NCBI GenBank assembly: GCA_019448215.1
Contig: CP080408.1
Coordinates: 372,001-436,000, forward strand
Length of the DNA: 64,000 bases
Direction of reading: 5' to 3'
Origin: Thalassovita mediterranea
GTDB taxonomy: Bacteria; Pseudomonadota; Alphaproteobacteria; Caulobacterales; Hyphomonadaceae
Shown here in pieces: positions 49,317-61,000 of this stretch; the stretch's first letter is position 1; every line of letters starts with the position of its first letter. A program made the translations under genes and the position numbers. Under the pieces are notes generated by a model that ran no database searches, was not told where the DNA came from, and saw nothing but the letters and a program-made list of their open reading frames with translations.

Positions 49317-50213
49317 TCAGTCGGCAGCGGCAACGCGCTCTGCGGGCGTGTTGAAGCTGCAGATATCCAGAACCTCAGGCGGCTTCCGGTAGAAGAACTC
49401 GCTGTCGCGGACGCGAAGGGCGCGCTTGTGCTCAGCGAAAGGTTCGCCTTCGCTGGTCATCGTGCGCCAGACGGGGCGCTGATCTTCTGGCAGGTCTGCC
49501 ACGATCGTCAGGCCGAGGATTTCCTCGCCCTGCTCTGGCGCCTGAATGACACCATTGGAGATGGCCCGGTCACCGCGCTTGAACGCCTGAACGTGCTCCA
49601 TCCCGTCGATGACGCGCCCGAAGACGGTCAGGTTGCGGTCGAGATAGCGCTGCGCATCGAGGACGATGTAGATTTCGGTGCCGCCTGAATTGGGGTCATT
49701 GTTGCGGGCGAGCGCCACGGCCCCCGGGCAATGCAGCAGCCATTCCTGTCCGAGCGCCTCATCCCGGCCAACCGGGAAACCGCCAATATGGCCAACCTCT
49801 GCTGCGAACAGGTCATCATTGCCGAGCGGGACGAAACCTTCGCCGCCATAGGGCCGGTCATTCTCATTCTCGAGCGGCCCCCAACGCAGGATCTGCATAT
49901 CGTCGAACAGGCCGCCCTGGGCCACGAAGCCTTCGATGACGCGGTAGAAGTGCTCGCCCTCATACTCACCGGAGGCGGCAAGCTCGCGCATGCGTTCGGC
50001 GTGGCGCGGCGCAAAGTCCGGATTGAGCTCGATGACGATCGGGCCCTTGCCCGTTTCGATCATCATCAGGTTTTCAGGGGCAATGGTGCGCCAGCCCGGC
50101 TCTGCGGTCTCAGCTACAGGTTCGGCCGCAACGTCCTGCGCGCTGGCTGCGCCCATTGTGGCTGCGGCGATCATCGCCAGCCCCGCGAATGCGCGTGTCA
50201 TAGATTGTCCCAT
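49317..50213 (-). CDS. Exported cyclophilin-type peptidyl-prolyl isomerase
   Basis: A 298-residue cyclophilin with signal peptide (AGLAMIAAATMGAASA, cleavage near residue 25), so periplasmic. The fold is visible in GPIVIELNPDFAPRHAERMREL, FYRVIEGFVAQGG and LTVFGRVIDGMEHVQ, with a loop insertion (FDDMQILRWGPLENENDRPYGGEG) that makes it longer than PpiA. The normal catalytic FRVI arginine is present in HFYRVI. An extra C-terminal segment of about 75 residues has no clear assignment. Two ATGs (50213 and 50201) could start it. Its stop abuts the Tyr-rich gene in TGATCA. Confidence 0.9.
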   Translation of the reverse strand: MGQSMTRAFAGLAMIAAATMGAASAQDVAAEPVAETAEPGWRTIAPENLMMIETGKGPIVIELNPDFAPRHAERMRELAASGEYEGEHFYRVIEGFVAQGGLFDDMQILRWGPLENENDRPYGGEGFVPLGNDDLFAAEVGHIGGFPVGRDEALGQEWLLHCPGAVALARNNDPNSGGTEIYIVLDAQRYLDRNLTVFGRVIDGMEHVQAFKRGDRAISNGVIQAPEQGEEILGLTIVADLPEDQRPVWRTMTSEGEPFAEHKRALRVRDSEFFYRKPPEVLDICSFNTPAERVAAAD

Positions 50214-50287
50214 AGCCCAGCCTTTCCAGAAATCTGCTGAGCGCGACCCTACCCCGTTCCTGCGCGCTCTGCTATGGGCGGGCCGTC

Positions 50288-51148
50288 ATGTATCAGATTT
50301 CTGCAAAAGGCCCGCGCGAGGCCATCGAACCTGCCTGGGACGCCCTGGCCTGGACCGACCCGTCACCGGCAGGCGCCGTCGACGCCAAGGAGGATGGCCG
50401 CCACGCCTGGCGCCTCGACGCCTATTGCGAGACGGCAGAGGAAGCCGATGCCTGCAAGGCCATCATCGAAGAAGTCTCGCCGCAGCTCAACGTCGTCATC
50501 GAAGCGCTGGAAGACCGCGACTGGGTGACCCTTTCGCTGGAAGGTCTGCCGCCGGTGGAAGCTGGCCGCTTCATCGTGGCAGGCAGCCATGTGCTGGCGA
50601 AATCTGCACCCGGCAAGACGCCGATCCTGATCGAGGCGGGCCCCGCCTTCGGCACTGGTCATCACGGCACGACGCTTGGCTGTCTGATCGGTCTGGAGCA
50701 TGTGCTGCGCACCGCGCGCCCGCAGAAAGTGCTCGATATCGGGACCGGGTCCGGCCTTCTGGCCATTGCTGCGGTCAAGACCGGCTCAAAGCGTGCCTGG
50801 GGCACCGAGATCGACACAGACAGTGTGCGCGTCGCCAATGAAAACGCGGCCAAGAACCATGTCGCCAACGCCTTCAAGACGTTTGAAACTGGCGGCGGCA
50901 TGAACACAACCATCCGCAAGGATGCGCCCTACGACCTCGTCTTCGCGAACATCCTGTTCCGTCCGCTTGTCAGGCTGGCGCCAGAGATTGAGCGCCTGAC
51001 CGCGCCAGGTGGCCACATCATCCTGTCGGGCCTGCTCTCGCCGCAGGAGCCGCTGGTACGCAAGGCCTATGGCAATCGCGGCCTCGCCCTGGTGAAGCGT
51101 GTGCGCCGCGATGGCTGGTCGAGCCTGGTTTTCCGCAAGGCCGGCTAG
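50288..51148 (+). CDS. prmA: Ribosomal protein L11 methyltransferase
   Basis: A 286-residue SAM-dependent methyltransferase that trimethylates ribosomal protein L11. The signature GPAFGTGHHGTTLGCL is followed by the SAM motif VLDIGTGSGLLAIAAVKTG and the acceptor motif DLVFANILFRPL, which matches the NILxxPL of PrmA. The N-terminal domain (about 1-105) recognises L11. Length fits. It is divergent from the cyclophilin gene, and the aminopeptidase gene follows 50 bases later on the same strand. Confidence 0.95.
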   Translation: MYQISAKGPREAIEPAWDALAWTDPSPAGAVDAKEDGRHAWRLDAYCETAEEADACKAIIEEVSPQLNVVIEALEDRDWVTLSLEGLPPVEAGRFIVAGSHVLAKSAPGKTPILIEAGPAFGTGHHGTTLGCLIGLEHVLRTARPQKVLDIGTGSGLLAIAAVKTGSKRAWGTEIDTDSVRVANENAAKNHVANAFKTFETGGGMNTTIRKDAPYDLVFANILFRPLVRLAPEIERLTAPGGHIILSGLLSPQEPLVRKAYGNRGLALVKRVRRDGWSSLVFRKAG

Positions 51149-51198
51149 GACGCAGACTCCACCTTCCGCTGCAGGCGCATTCGCACTAGATTTCGTCC

Positions 51199-53013
51199 AT
51201 GAGACAGAATTTCGACGTGAAAGGCGGCCCACAGCTTGGCCGCAAGAACCTGCCGCTCCTGCGCGCTGCGATGAAAGCCCAGGGCCTCGATGGCTTCTAC
51301 ATCCCGCATGAGGATGAGTTCCAGAACGAGTATTTGCCGGCCTGTAATGACAGGCTGACCTGGGCGACCGGTTTTACCGGATCTGCCGGTGCAGCCATGG
51401 TGTTTCAGGACACGGCCGTCATTTTTGCTGACGGGCGCTACACGCTGCAGGTGCGCGACCAGACTGACCGCGACTTTCTTGAAATCAGCGGCCTGCCCGA
51501 TCCCGGCCCTTTTGGCTGGCTCGCAGGCCAGAAGCGCAAGGGCGAAATGCTCGGCTATGATGCGCGCCTGATGACGCCAAATGACCTCGCCGTTCTGGAA
51601 GAGAGCGCGAAGAAGGCTGGCGTCACGCTGAAAGCGGTCGATGCCAATCCGATCGACGAAGCCTGGGACGATCGCCCGGCCGAGCCGACCGAGCAGGTCG
51701 TGCCGCACGCGGTGAAACATGCCGGCGAAGAGGCCGATGACAAGCGCGAGCGGATCGCAGCGGCGCTGAAAGAGGACGGCGCGGATGCGGCCATCATCAC
51801 GTCTCCGGCTTCGGTGGCCTGGGCGTTCAATATTCGCGGCGGCGATGTCGCCTGTTCGCCGCTGCCGCTGTCACGCGCCATCCTGAAAGCCGATGGCACG
51901 GCGGACCTCTTCCTCGACCCGCGCAAGACCAGCGACAAGCTGCGTGAGCATCTTGGCAACAAGGTGCGCCTGCGCCCGATGGAAGAGGTGGAGCCTGCGC
52001 TGGCGGAGCTCTCTGGCCAGACGGTCAGCCTGGACCCGGCGCTTGCCTCTGCCTGGTTCTTTGGAGAGCTGGAGAAAGCGGGCGCGAACATCCTGCGCCA
52101 GCGTGACCCTGTCCTGCTGCCTAAGGCCTGCAAGAATGCGACGGAAATTGCCGGGACCGAAGCTGCGCATATCCGCGACGGCGCCGCGCTGACGCGTTTC
52201 CTCCACTGGCTGGATACGGACGCACAGTCTGGCGAGGCGACAGAGATTGATGCGGCGCTGAAGCTCGAAAGCTTCCGCGAGCAGCTGGGCGACCTCAACG
52301 ATCTGTCCTTCGAGACGATTTCAGGCGCCGGCCCGAATGGCGCCCTGCCCCATTACCGCGTCTCTTCGGCGTCGAACCGGAAGCTGGAGCGCGGCTCGCT
52401 CTACCTCGTCGATAGCGGCGGCCAGTATCTCGACGGTACGACCGATGTGACCCGGACGGTGCCGATTGGTGAGCCGTCGGCGGACATGCGCCGTCACTAT
52501 ACGCTGGTTCTGAAGGGGCATATCGCGCTCGCCGATGTGCGCTTTCCGGAAGGCACGACGGGTACGCATCTCGATGCGCTGGCGCGTCATCCGCTCTGGC
52601 AGGCTGGTCTCGACTATGACCATGGCACCGGCCACGGCGTCGGCGTTTATCTCGGCGTACATGAAGGCCCGCAGCGGATCGCGAAGCCCTGGAACAGCGT
52701 CGCACTACGCCCCGGCATGATTGTCTCGAATGAGCCGGGCTTCTACCGCGAAGGCCAGTACGGCATCCGGATCGAAAACCTTCAATACGTGACCGAGCCT
52801 GCCGACATTGAGGGCGGCGAGCGCAAGATGCTTGGCTTTGCGAACCTCACCTGGGCGCCGCTGGCACGTGATCTCATCGATCTCGACCTGCTCAGCCCGG
52901 CAGAGCTTGCCTGGGTCAATCGGTATCATGATGACGTGCTGGCCAGGATTGGTCCGCTCGTGGATGGCGAGGTTCTGGACTGGCTGAACGCCCAGTGCGC
53001 GCCCCTGTCATAG
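51199..53013 (+). CDS. Aminopeptidase P-family metallopeptidase (M24B)
   Basis: A 604-residue three-domain aminopeptidase P, which removes N-terminal residues preceding proline. Two creatinase-like N-terminal domains (about 1-300) precede the pita-bread catalytic domain. The dimetal ligands can be placed in YLVDSGGQYLDGTTDVTRTV (two aspartates), HGTGHGVGVYLGVHEGP (histidine), NEPGFYREGQYGIRIEN (two glutamates). The long three-domain form is the type common in alphaproteobacteria and eukaryotes, distinct from 440-residue E. coli PepP. Convergent with ligA, 25 bases apart. Confidence 0.93.
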   Translation: MRQNFDVKGGPQLGRKNLPLLRAAMKAQGLDGFYIPHEDEFQNEYLPACNDRLTWATGFTGSAGAAMVFQDTAVIFADGRYTLQVRDQTDRDFLEISGLPDPGPFGWLAGQKRKGEMLGYDARLMTPNDLAVLEESAKKAGVTLKAVDANPIDEAWDDRPAEPTEQVVPHAVKHAGEEADDKRERIAAALKEDGADAAIITSPASVAWAFNIRGGDVACSPLPLSRAILKADGTADLFLDPRKTSDKLREHLGNKVRLRPMEEVEPALAELSGQTVSLDPALASAWFFGELEKAGANILRQRDPVLLPKACKNATEIAGTEAAHIRDGAALTRFLHWLDTDAQSGEATEIDAALKLESFREQLGDLNDLSFETISGAGPNGALPHYRVSSASNRKLERGSLYLVDSGGQYLDGTTDVTRTVPIGEPSADMRRHYTLVLKGHIALADVRFPEGTTGTHLDALARHPLWQAGLDYDHGTGHGVGVYLGVHEGPQRIAKPWNSVALRPGMIVSNEPGFYREGQYGIRIENLQYVTEPADIEGGERKMLGFANLTWAPLARDLIDLDLLSPAELAWVNRYHDDVLARIGPLVDGEVLDWLNAQCAPLS

Positions 53014-53038
53014 GGCGCTGCTGAACAACGGACTTGGA

Positions 53039-56838
<3,800 letters not shown>

Positions 56839-56856
56839 GCGCCCTCAATATCATCA

Positions 56857-56871
56857 GAACAAAATGAGAAC
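56857..56871 (+). promoter_or_regulatory. LexA (SOS) box 1 upstream of recN
   Basis: GAAC-AAAATGA-GAAC is the exact alphaproteobacterial LexA consensus GTTC-N7-GTTC read on the other strand. It lies 19 bases upstream of the recN start codon. Confidence 0.8.
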
Positions 56872-56877
56872 AAGCAT

Positions 56878-56892
56878 GTTCTCTCTACGTTC
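56878..56892 (-). promoter_or_regulatory. LexA (SOS) box 2 upstream of recN
   Basis: GTTC-TCTCTAC-GTTC is a second perfect LexA consensus site, ending exactly where the bamD stop codon begins. The two boxes face each other, and the inner half-sites form the palindrome GAGAACA-AGCA-TGTTCTC. Confidence 0.8.
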
Positions 56893-57708
56893 TTACCAGG
56901 GGGTGATGCGTCCGAGCCAGCTTTCGCCGCTCGCCTGCTGGGTGCTGCCGTCGCTACCGCCTTCAATGAGGTCATAGCTTGCGCTGTACCAGTCGCTATC
57001 CGGATAGTTGTATTGCAGCACGGAAGCCGCCGCGACAGCTTCACCGCGAAGACCGAGCGAAAGGTAAGCCTCAACAAGGCGATGCAGGGCTTCTGGCGTG
57101 TGGGTCGTGGTGTCGTATTCGTCGACCACTCTCTTGAAGCGGTTCACCGCAGCCAGATGCTGGTTGCGGCGCAGATACCAACGCCCGATTTCCATCTCCT
57201 TGCCGGCGAGCTGGTCGCTGACCATGTCGAGCTTTACCTGCGCATCGCGGGCGTAGTCCGTGGTCGGAAAACGGCGAACAACGTCATTGAGCGCATCGCG
57301 AGCCAGTTCTGTCGTGCGCTGGTCGCGGCCGACGTCGACGATCTGCTGGAAATAGCTGAGCGCGATGAGGTGATAGGCGTAAGGCGCGCCCTCACCTGCC
57401 GGGTTCAGCGACAGATAGCGCTGGGCGGTGCTGATTGCGTCATCGTAACGGCGCGAACGATAGGAGGCATAGGCAGCCATGAGCGTCGAGCGGCGAGCCC
57501 ACTCTGAATATGGGTGCTGACGTTCGACTTCGTTGAAGAGCTCGATGGCGCTGATGTAATCGCTATCGTCCAGCTCATCCGCAGCCGCATTATACAGCGC
57601 TTCGACCGGACGCTCGACGTAGGCAAGCTCTCTTGCCTGACGGTTGGAGCTGCACGCAGCGAGTGCCAGGGTCATGATTGCGACGGAGCCGACGAGCGAA
57701 AGCTTCAT
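56893..57708 (-). CDS. bamD: Outer-membrane assembly lipoprotein BamD
   Basis: A 271-residue lipoprotein of the BAM complex, which folds beta-barrel proteins into the outer membrane. Lipobox LALAAC gives the acylated cysteine at about residue 19. TPR repeats follow: ALYNAAADELDDSDYISAIELFNEVERQHPYSEWARRSTLMAAYASYRSRRYDDAISTAQRYLSLNP in overlapping units, then a further pair with FPTTDYARDAQVKLDMVSDQLAGKEMEIGRWYLRRNQHLAAVNRFKRVVDEY. That last block is the best BamD signature. I chose the ATG at 57708 (MKLSLVGS). recN follows after the SOS boxes. Confidence 0.96.
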   Translation of the reverse strand: MKLSLVGSVAIMTLALAACSSNRQARELAYVERPVEALYNAAADELDDSDYISAIELFNEVERQHPYSEWARRSTLMAAYASYRSRRYDDAISTAQRYLSLNPAGEGAPYAYHLIALSYFQQIVDVGRDQRTTELARDALNDVVRRFPTTDYARDAQVKLDMVSDQLAGKEMEIGRWYLRRNQHLAAVNRFKRVVDEYDTTTHTPEALHRLVEAYLSLGLRGEAVAAASVLQYNYPDSDWYSASYDLIEGGSDGSTQQASGESWLGRITPW

Positions 57709-57887
57709 AACATATACCGGTTTCTCAACAGACTTTGCCGCACTTTGCCGCTGGCGCGCGGCTTGTAAAGTCATTGCCTACAGGAACGAGTAGGTGAATT
57801 TCCAGTTATTATGGTGTATCAAGACAAATCAACCTATGTTGATGCCAGTACGAGGGATTTCGTGCCGCCGCCTAAAAGGCAAAAGCT

Positions 57888-58328
57888 ATGACTCGAGGAT
57901 TATCAGATTTCACGGCGTCGGATGTCGACTCCCTCGTTGGAGAGCGCATTCGCAAACGCCGAATATTGGCCGGACTGACGCAGGATCAGCTTGGCGAGGC
58001 GCTTGGTGTTTCGTATCAGCAGATTCAGAAGTATGAGACCGGCGCAAACCGTGTCAGCGCTGGTCGCCTTTATTTGCTGGCCGAGCGGCTGAACGTGGCC
58101 CCGGGCTGGTTTTTTGAAGGGCTGACAGACATCGACGCGCAAACCGGAGACGAGCTTGATGCGTCGTCGCGCTTTGCGATCGAGTGCGTCCGTAGCCTGA
58201 CGCGTATCCGCGACGAAAAAGTTCGCGCTTCGATCCTGAATATGGTGCGCGCACTGGCCGATTCTGAGCAGGCTGTCGAGACGAAGCCAAACGGCGTTTC
58301 AGAGCATATCCGTCCACGCGCCGACTAG
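57888..58328 (+). CDS. XRE-family transcriptional regulator
   Basis: A 146-residue protein. Its helix-turn-helix is IRKRRILAGLTQDQLGEALGVSYQQIQKYETGANRVSAGRLYLLAERLNV (about residues 20-70), a Cro/C1-type domain typical of alphaproteobacterial regulators similar to SinR-type proteins. GWFFEGL then leads to a helical C-terminal half. Similar proteins in rhizobia and caulobacters affect motility, envelope or symbiosis, but no target can be inferred. It is inserted in opposite orientation between bamD and lpxC. Confidence 0.88.
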   Translation: MTRGLSDFTASDVDSLVGERIRKRRILAGLTQDQLGEALGVSYQQIQKYETGANRVSAGRLYLLAERLNVAPGWFFEGLTDIDAQTGDELDASSRFAIECVRSLTRIRDEKVRASILNMVRALADSEQAVETKPNGVSEHIRPRAD

Positions 58329-58333
58329 ACGAG

Positions 58334-58365
58334 GCTCCGAACAGGAGCGACGTTTCTTTTTTTTT
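58334..58365 (+). terminator. Weak intrinsic terminator after the XRE gene
   Basis: GCTCC (58334-58338) and GGAGC (58344-58348) form a 5-bp hairpin, and a T-rich tract (TTTCTTTTTTTTT) follows after 5 bases. The short stem makes this uncertain. Confidence 0.4.
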
Positions 58366-58390
58366 CGAACAGGATTGTGCCGCCGGGGCT

Positions 58391-59311
58391 CTAGCGGACG
58401 GCTGATGCGCGGGTCGTTGTTTCGGCTTCGACCTCGGCCTCGTCGGTTTCCCAGCACCAGGCGTCTGGCGCATCAATGAGTGCGCGAACGAGCTTGTTGT
58501 TCAGTGCATGGCCAGGCTGGCGAGCCTCATAGACGCCGGCGATCGGCGCACCAGCCAGCATCAGGTCACCCACCGCATCAAGGATTTTGTGGCGCACGAA
58601 CTCATCGCTTGCGCGCAGGCCTTCCGGATTGACGATGGAGTCGCCATCGAGAACCACCGCATTGTCGAGCGACCCACCACGGGCAAGGCCCATGGATTTC
58701 AGCTTCTCAACGTCCTGCGCAAACCCGAAGGTGCGGGCAAACGCGATGTCGCGCGCGAACATGCCCGGGAGCATACGCAGAGACATCTGCTGTGTGCCGA
58801 TGGCGCGGCTTTCAAATTCAATCTTGGCGTGGATTGAGAGATAGTTGTCGGCAGACGGGCTAAGACGGGCGGTCTTGATGCCGTCAGTGACCACAACCTC
58901 TTCGAGGATGCGGATACGGCGGCGGAGAGCCCGCTGTTCGCGAAGGCCCGCCGCCATCATCAGTTCGCAATAGACCGATGAGGAGCCGTCCATGATCGGC
59001 ACTTCAGGCCCGTCGATTTCAATGATGAGGTTGTCGACACCGACGCCGGCGCAGGCCGCTAGCAGATGCTCCACCGTTGCGACGGACTGGCCCGCCTCAT
59101 TCGTGAGCGTCGTGCCAAGCTGGACTTCGGTCACAAAATCGCCGCGCGCGATGATGTCTTCGCAGCCTTCAATATCCATACGGCGGAAACGGATACCCGT
59201 GCCCGCAGCAGCCGGTTTCATCACGATACGCGCACGCGCGCCTGAGTGCACACCGACGCCGGCACAGACGACCGGATGGCTGATGGTTTGCTGATACTGA
59301 ACGCGACTCAT
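58391..59311 (-). CDS. lpxC: UDP-3-O-acyl-N-acetylglucosamine deacetylase
   Basis: A 306-residue zinc enzyme performing the first committed step of lipid A synthesis. Zinc-ligand regions are ATVEHLLAACAGVGVDNLIIEIDGPEVPIMDGSS (histidine in VEHLL) and VRHKILDAVGDLMLAG (histidine and aspartate). The catalytic general acid/base histidine is in RQPGHALNNKLVRAL. Length is standard. GAGG lies before the ATG. It is located downstream of ftsZ on the same strand, as in many proteobacterial dcw regions. Confidence 0.97.
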   Translation of the reverse strand: MSRVQYQQTISHPVVCAGVGVHSGARARIVMKPAAAGTGIRFRRMDIEGCEDIIARGDFVTEVQLGTTLTNEAGQSVATVEHLLAACAGVGVDNLIIEIDGPEVPIMDGSSSVYCELMMAAGLREQRALRRRIRILEEVVVTDGIKTARLSPSADNYLSIHAKIEFESRAIGTQQMSLRMLPGMFARDIAFARTFGFAQDVEKLKSMGLARGGSLDNAVVLDGDSIVNPEGLRASDEFVRHKILDAVGDLMLAGAPIAGVYEARQPGHALNNKLVRALIDAPDAWCWETDEAEVEAETTTRASAVR

Positions 59312-59388
59312 GAAGACCTCATCTCTCAGGGTCCTATGAAGGCGATCAGGCGCAAAGATTCAAAACAAGGAATATGTCGCAATATTAC

Positions 59389-59423
59389 AAAAAAACAGAG
59401 CGCTCCCAGTTGGAAGCGCTCTG
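59389..59423 (-). terminator. Strong intrinsic terminator after ftsZ
   Basis: On the minus strand CAGAGCGCTTCC, loop AACT, GGGAGCGCTCTG and TTTTTTT. The 12-base arms have one mismatch. It separates ftsZ from lpxC, which therefore needs its own promoter in the 59312-59388 spacer. Confidence 0.9.
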
Positions 59424-59448
59424 CCTGTCCTTTGGGCTTTCCTGACGC

Positions 59449-60906
59449 CTAGCGGTTTGCCGAGCGGCGGAGGAAGGCCGGGATTTCAAGGTCGGTATCG
59501 TCGAACGAAGCTGGCGCGGTGAACTTGTCACGTGCGGGCGCTGCTGGCTCCTCCTCGACGTCGTCGATGGAATGGTCGTCATTGTTCTGCGAAGACAGTT
59601 TCGGCCAGCCGAAAAGATTGCCGAAACCGGCCTTGCCTTCTGAGCCAGAGCGACCGCGCGACTTGCCGCCGCCGAAGACCTGATCGGCGCTGACCTGGTC
59701 GTGGCCCGGCACGCTCTCGCGCTCTGCAGCTGGCAGGCTGCGGCTGACAAAGTCAGGACGCGTGTCTGCTTCGATCATGTCGTCCTCGTCGAGATCATTG
59801 ATCACGACGCGTGGGCGTTCGATTTCGATTTCTTCTTCAGCGATGCTGACATCGCTTTCAGCGAGCTCGATCTCTGCTTCGGCAGGCTCAGCCTCGATCT
59901 GTTGCGGCTCAACCGGCGCAGCGTTGAACGACGCCTCGCGGACTGGCTCTTCATAGATGCGGGCTTCGGAATCGATGCCAGCAGCAACGACGGAGACGCG
60001 AAGCTTGCCTTCAAGCTCTGGATCGAAGGTCGAGCCGAGAATGATGTGCGCGTCAGGGTCAACCTGCTTGCGGATTTCGTTGGCTGCTTCGTCGACTTCG
60101 AACAGCGTCATGTCATAGCCGCCGGTGATGCTGATCAGAACGCCGCGGGCGCCCTTCATCGAGACATCGTCGAGAAGAGGATTATCGATGGCAGCGCGGG
60201 CAGCTTCAAGGGCACGGCCTTCGCCTTCGCTCTCGCCCATGCCCATCATCGCAGCGCCCATACCCTTCATGATCGTACGGACGTCAGCAAAGTCGAGATT
60301 GATCAGGCCAGGCATGACCATGAGGTCGGTGATGCCGCGAACACCGGAATAGAGCACATCGTCAGCCATGCGGAAGGCGTCCGCAAAGGTGGTGCGCTCA
60401 TTGGCAACGCGGAAAAGATTCTGGTTAGGCACGACGATCATGGTGTCGATCGCCTTGCGCATTTCATTGAGACCATCTTCGGCGATGGTCATGCGGCGGT
60501 TGCCTTCGAAGCTGAACGGCTTGGTAACAACGCCAACCGTCAGGATGCCGCGCTCATGGGCGGCGCGCGCGATGACAGGTGCTGCGCCCGTACCGGTACC
60601 GCCGCCAAGGCCAGCAGCGATGAAGACCATGTGTGCGCCTTCGAGGCACTTGCTGATCTCTTCGATCGACTCTTCAGCGGAGGCTGCGCCGACTTCCGGC
60701 TTTGCACCGGCGCCAAGGCCTGCTGTCACTTCAGGACCAAGCTGGATGCGGGTTTCGCATTTCGATCGCTCAAGCGCCTGCGCATCCGTATTCGCGACGA
60801 CGAACTCAACACCTTGCAGGTTCGCTTCGATCATATTGTCGACTGCGTTGCCGCCGGCCCCGCCCACACCGAACACGACGAGCCGCGGCTTGAGTTCTTG
60901 AGTCAT
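59449..60906 (-). CDS. ftsZ: Cell division GTPase FtsZ
   Basis: A 485-residue tubulin homologue that forms the division ring. The GTP-binding tubulin signature is [15 protein letters not shown], the N-terminus [17 protein letters not shown], and the T7 synergy loop with [15 protein letters not shown]. The linker (about residues 325-455) is long, acidic and probably disordered, as is typical of alphaproteobacteria. The C-terminal peptide [13 protein letters not shown] matches the conserved tail that binds FtsA and other partners. The upstream 94-base spacer contains a GANTC methylation site. Ends at a strong terminator. Confidence 0.98.
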   Translation of the reverse strand: MTQELKPRLVVFGVGGAGGNAVDNMIEANLQGVEFVVANTDAQALERSKCETRIQLGPEVTAGLGAGAKPEVGAASAEESIEEISKCLEGAHMVFIAAGLGGGTGTGAAPVIARAAHERGILTVGVVTKPFSFEGNRRMTIAEDGLNEMRKAIDTMIVVPNQNLFRVANERTTFADAFRMADDVLYSGVRGITDLMVMPGLINLDFADVRTIMKGMGAAMMGMGESEGEGRALEAARAAIDNPLLDDVSMKGARGVLISITGGYDMTLFEVDEAANEIRKQVDPDAHIILGSTFDPELEGKLRVSVVAAGIDSEARIYEEPVREASFNAAPVEPQQIEAEPAEAEIELAESDVSIAEEEIEIERPRVVINDLDEDDMIEADTRPDFVSRSLPAAERESVPGHDQVSADQVFGGGKSRGRSGSEGKAGFGNLFGWPKLSSQNNDDHSIDDVEEEPAAPARDKFTAPASFDDTDLEIPAFLRRSANR

Positions 60907-60985
60907 GAAAAATCCGCCTTTGCCAATCTACCTAGAGAGGTTTGTAGGCGCAGACTGCCTGCGTCACACTAAGAGAGGGTTAAGG

Positions 60986-60990
60986 GATTC
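60986..60990. promoter_or_regulatory. GANTC (CcrM-type) site upstream of ftsZ
   Basis: GATTC in the 94-base ftsA-ftsZ spacer, about 80 bases before the ftsZ ATG. In Caulobacter a GANTC site in the ftsZ promoter links transcription to CcrM methylation and GcrA. Presence of those factors here is assumed, not seen. Confidence 0.3.
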
Positions 60991-61000
60991 TGCCTCGCTG

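Noticed and set aside
57732-57751. Tandem 10-bp duplication (ACTTTGCCGC twice) upstream of bamD
   Set aside because: Only two units and no known binding motif; more likely a small chance duplication than a regulatory repeat.
59701-60972. 423-codon plus-strand frame opposite ftsZ
   Set aside because: Antisense shadow of ftsZ, caused by the high-GC codon pattern; Asp/His/Ala-rich with no motif.
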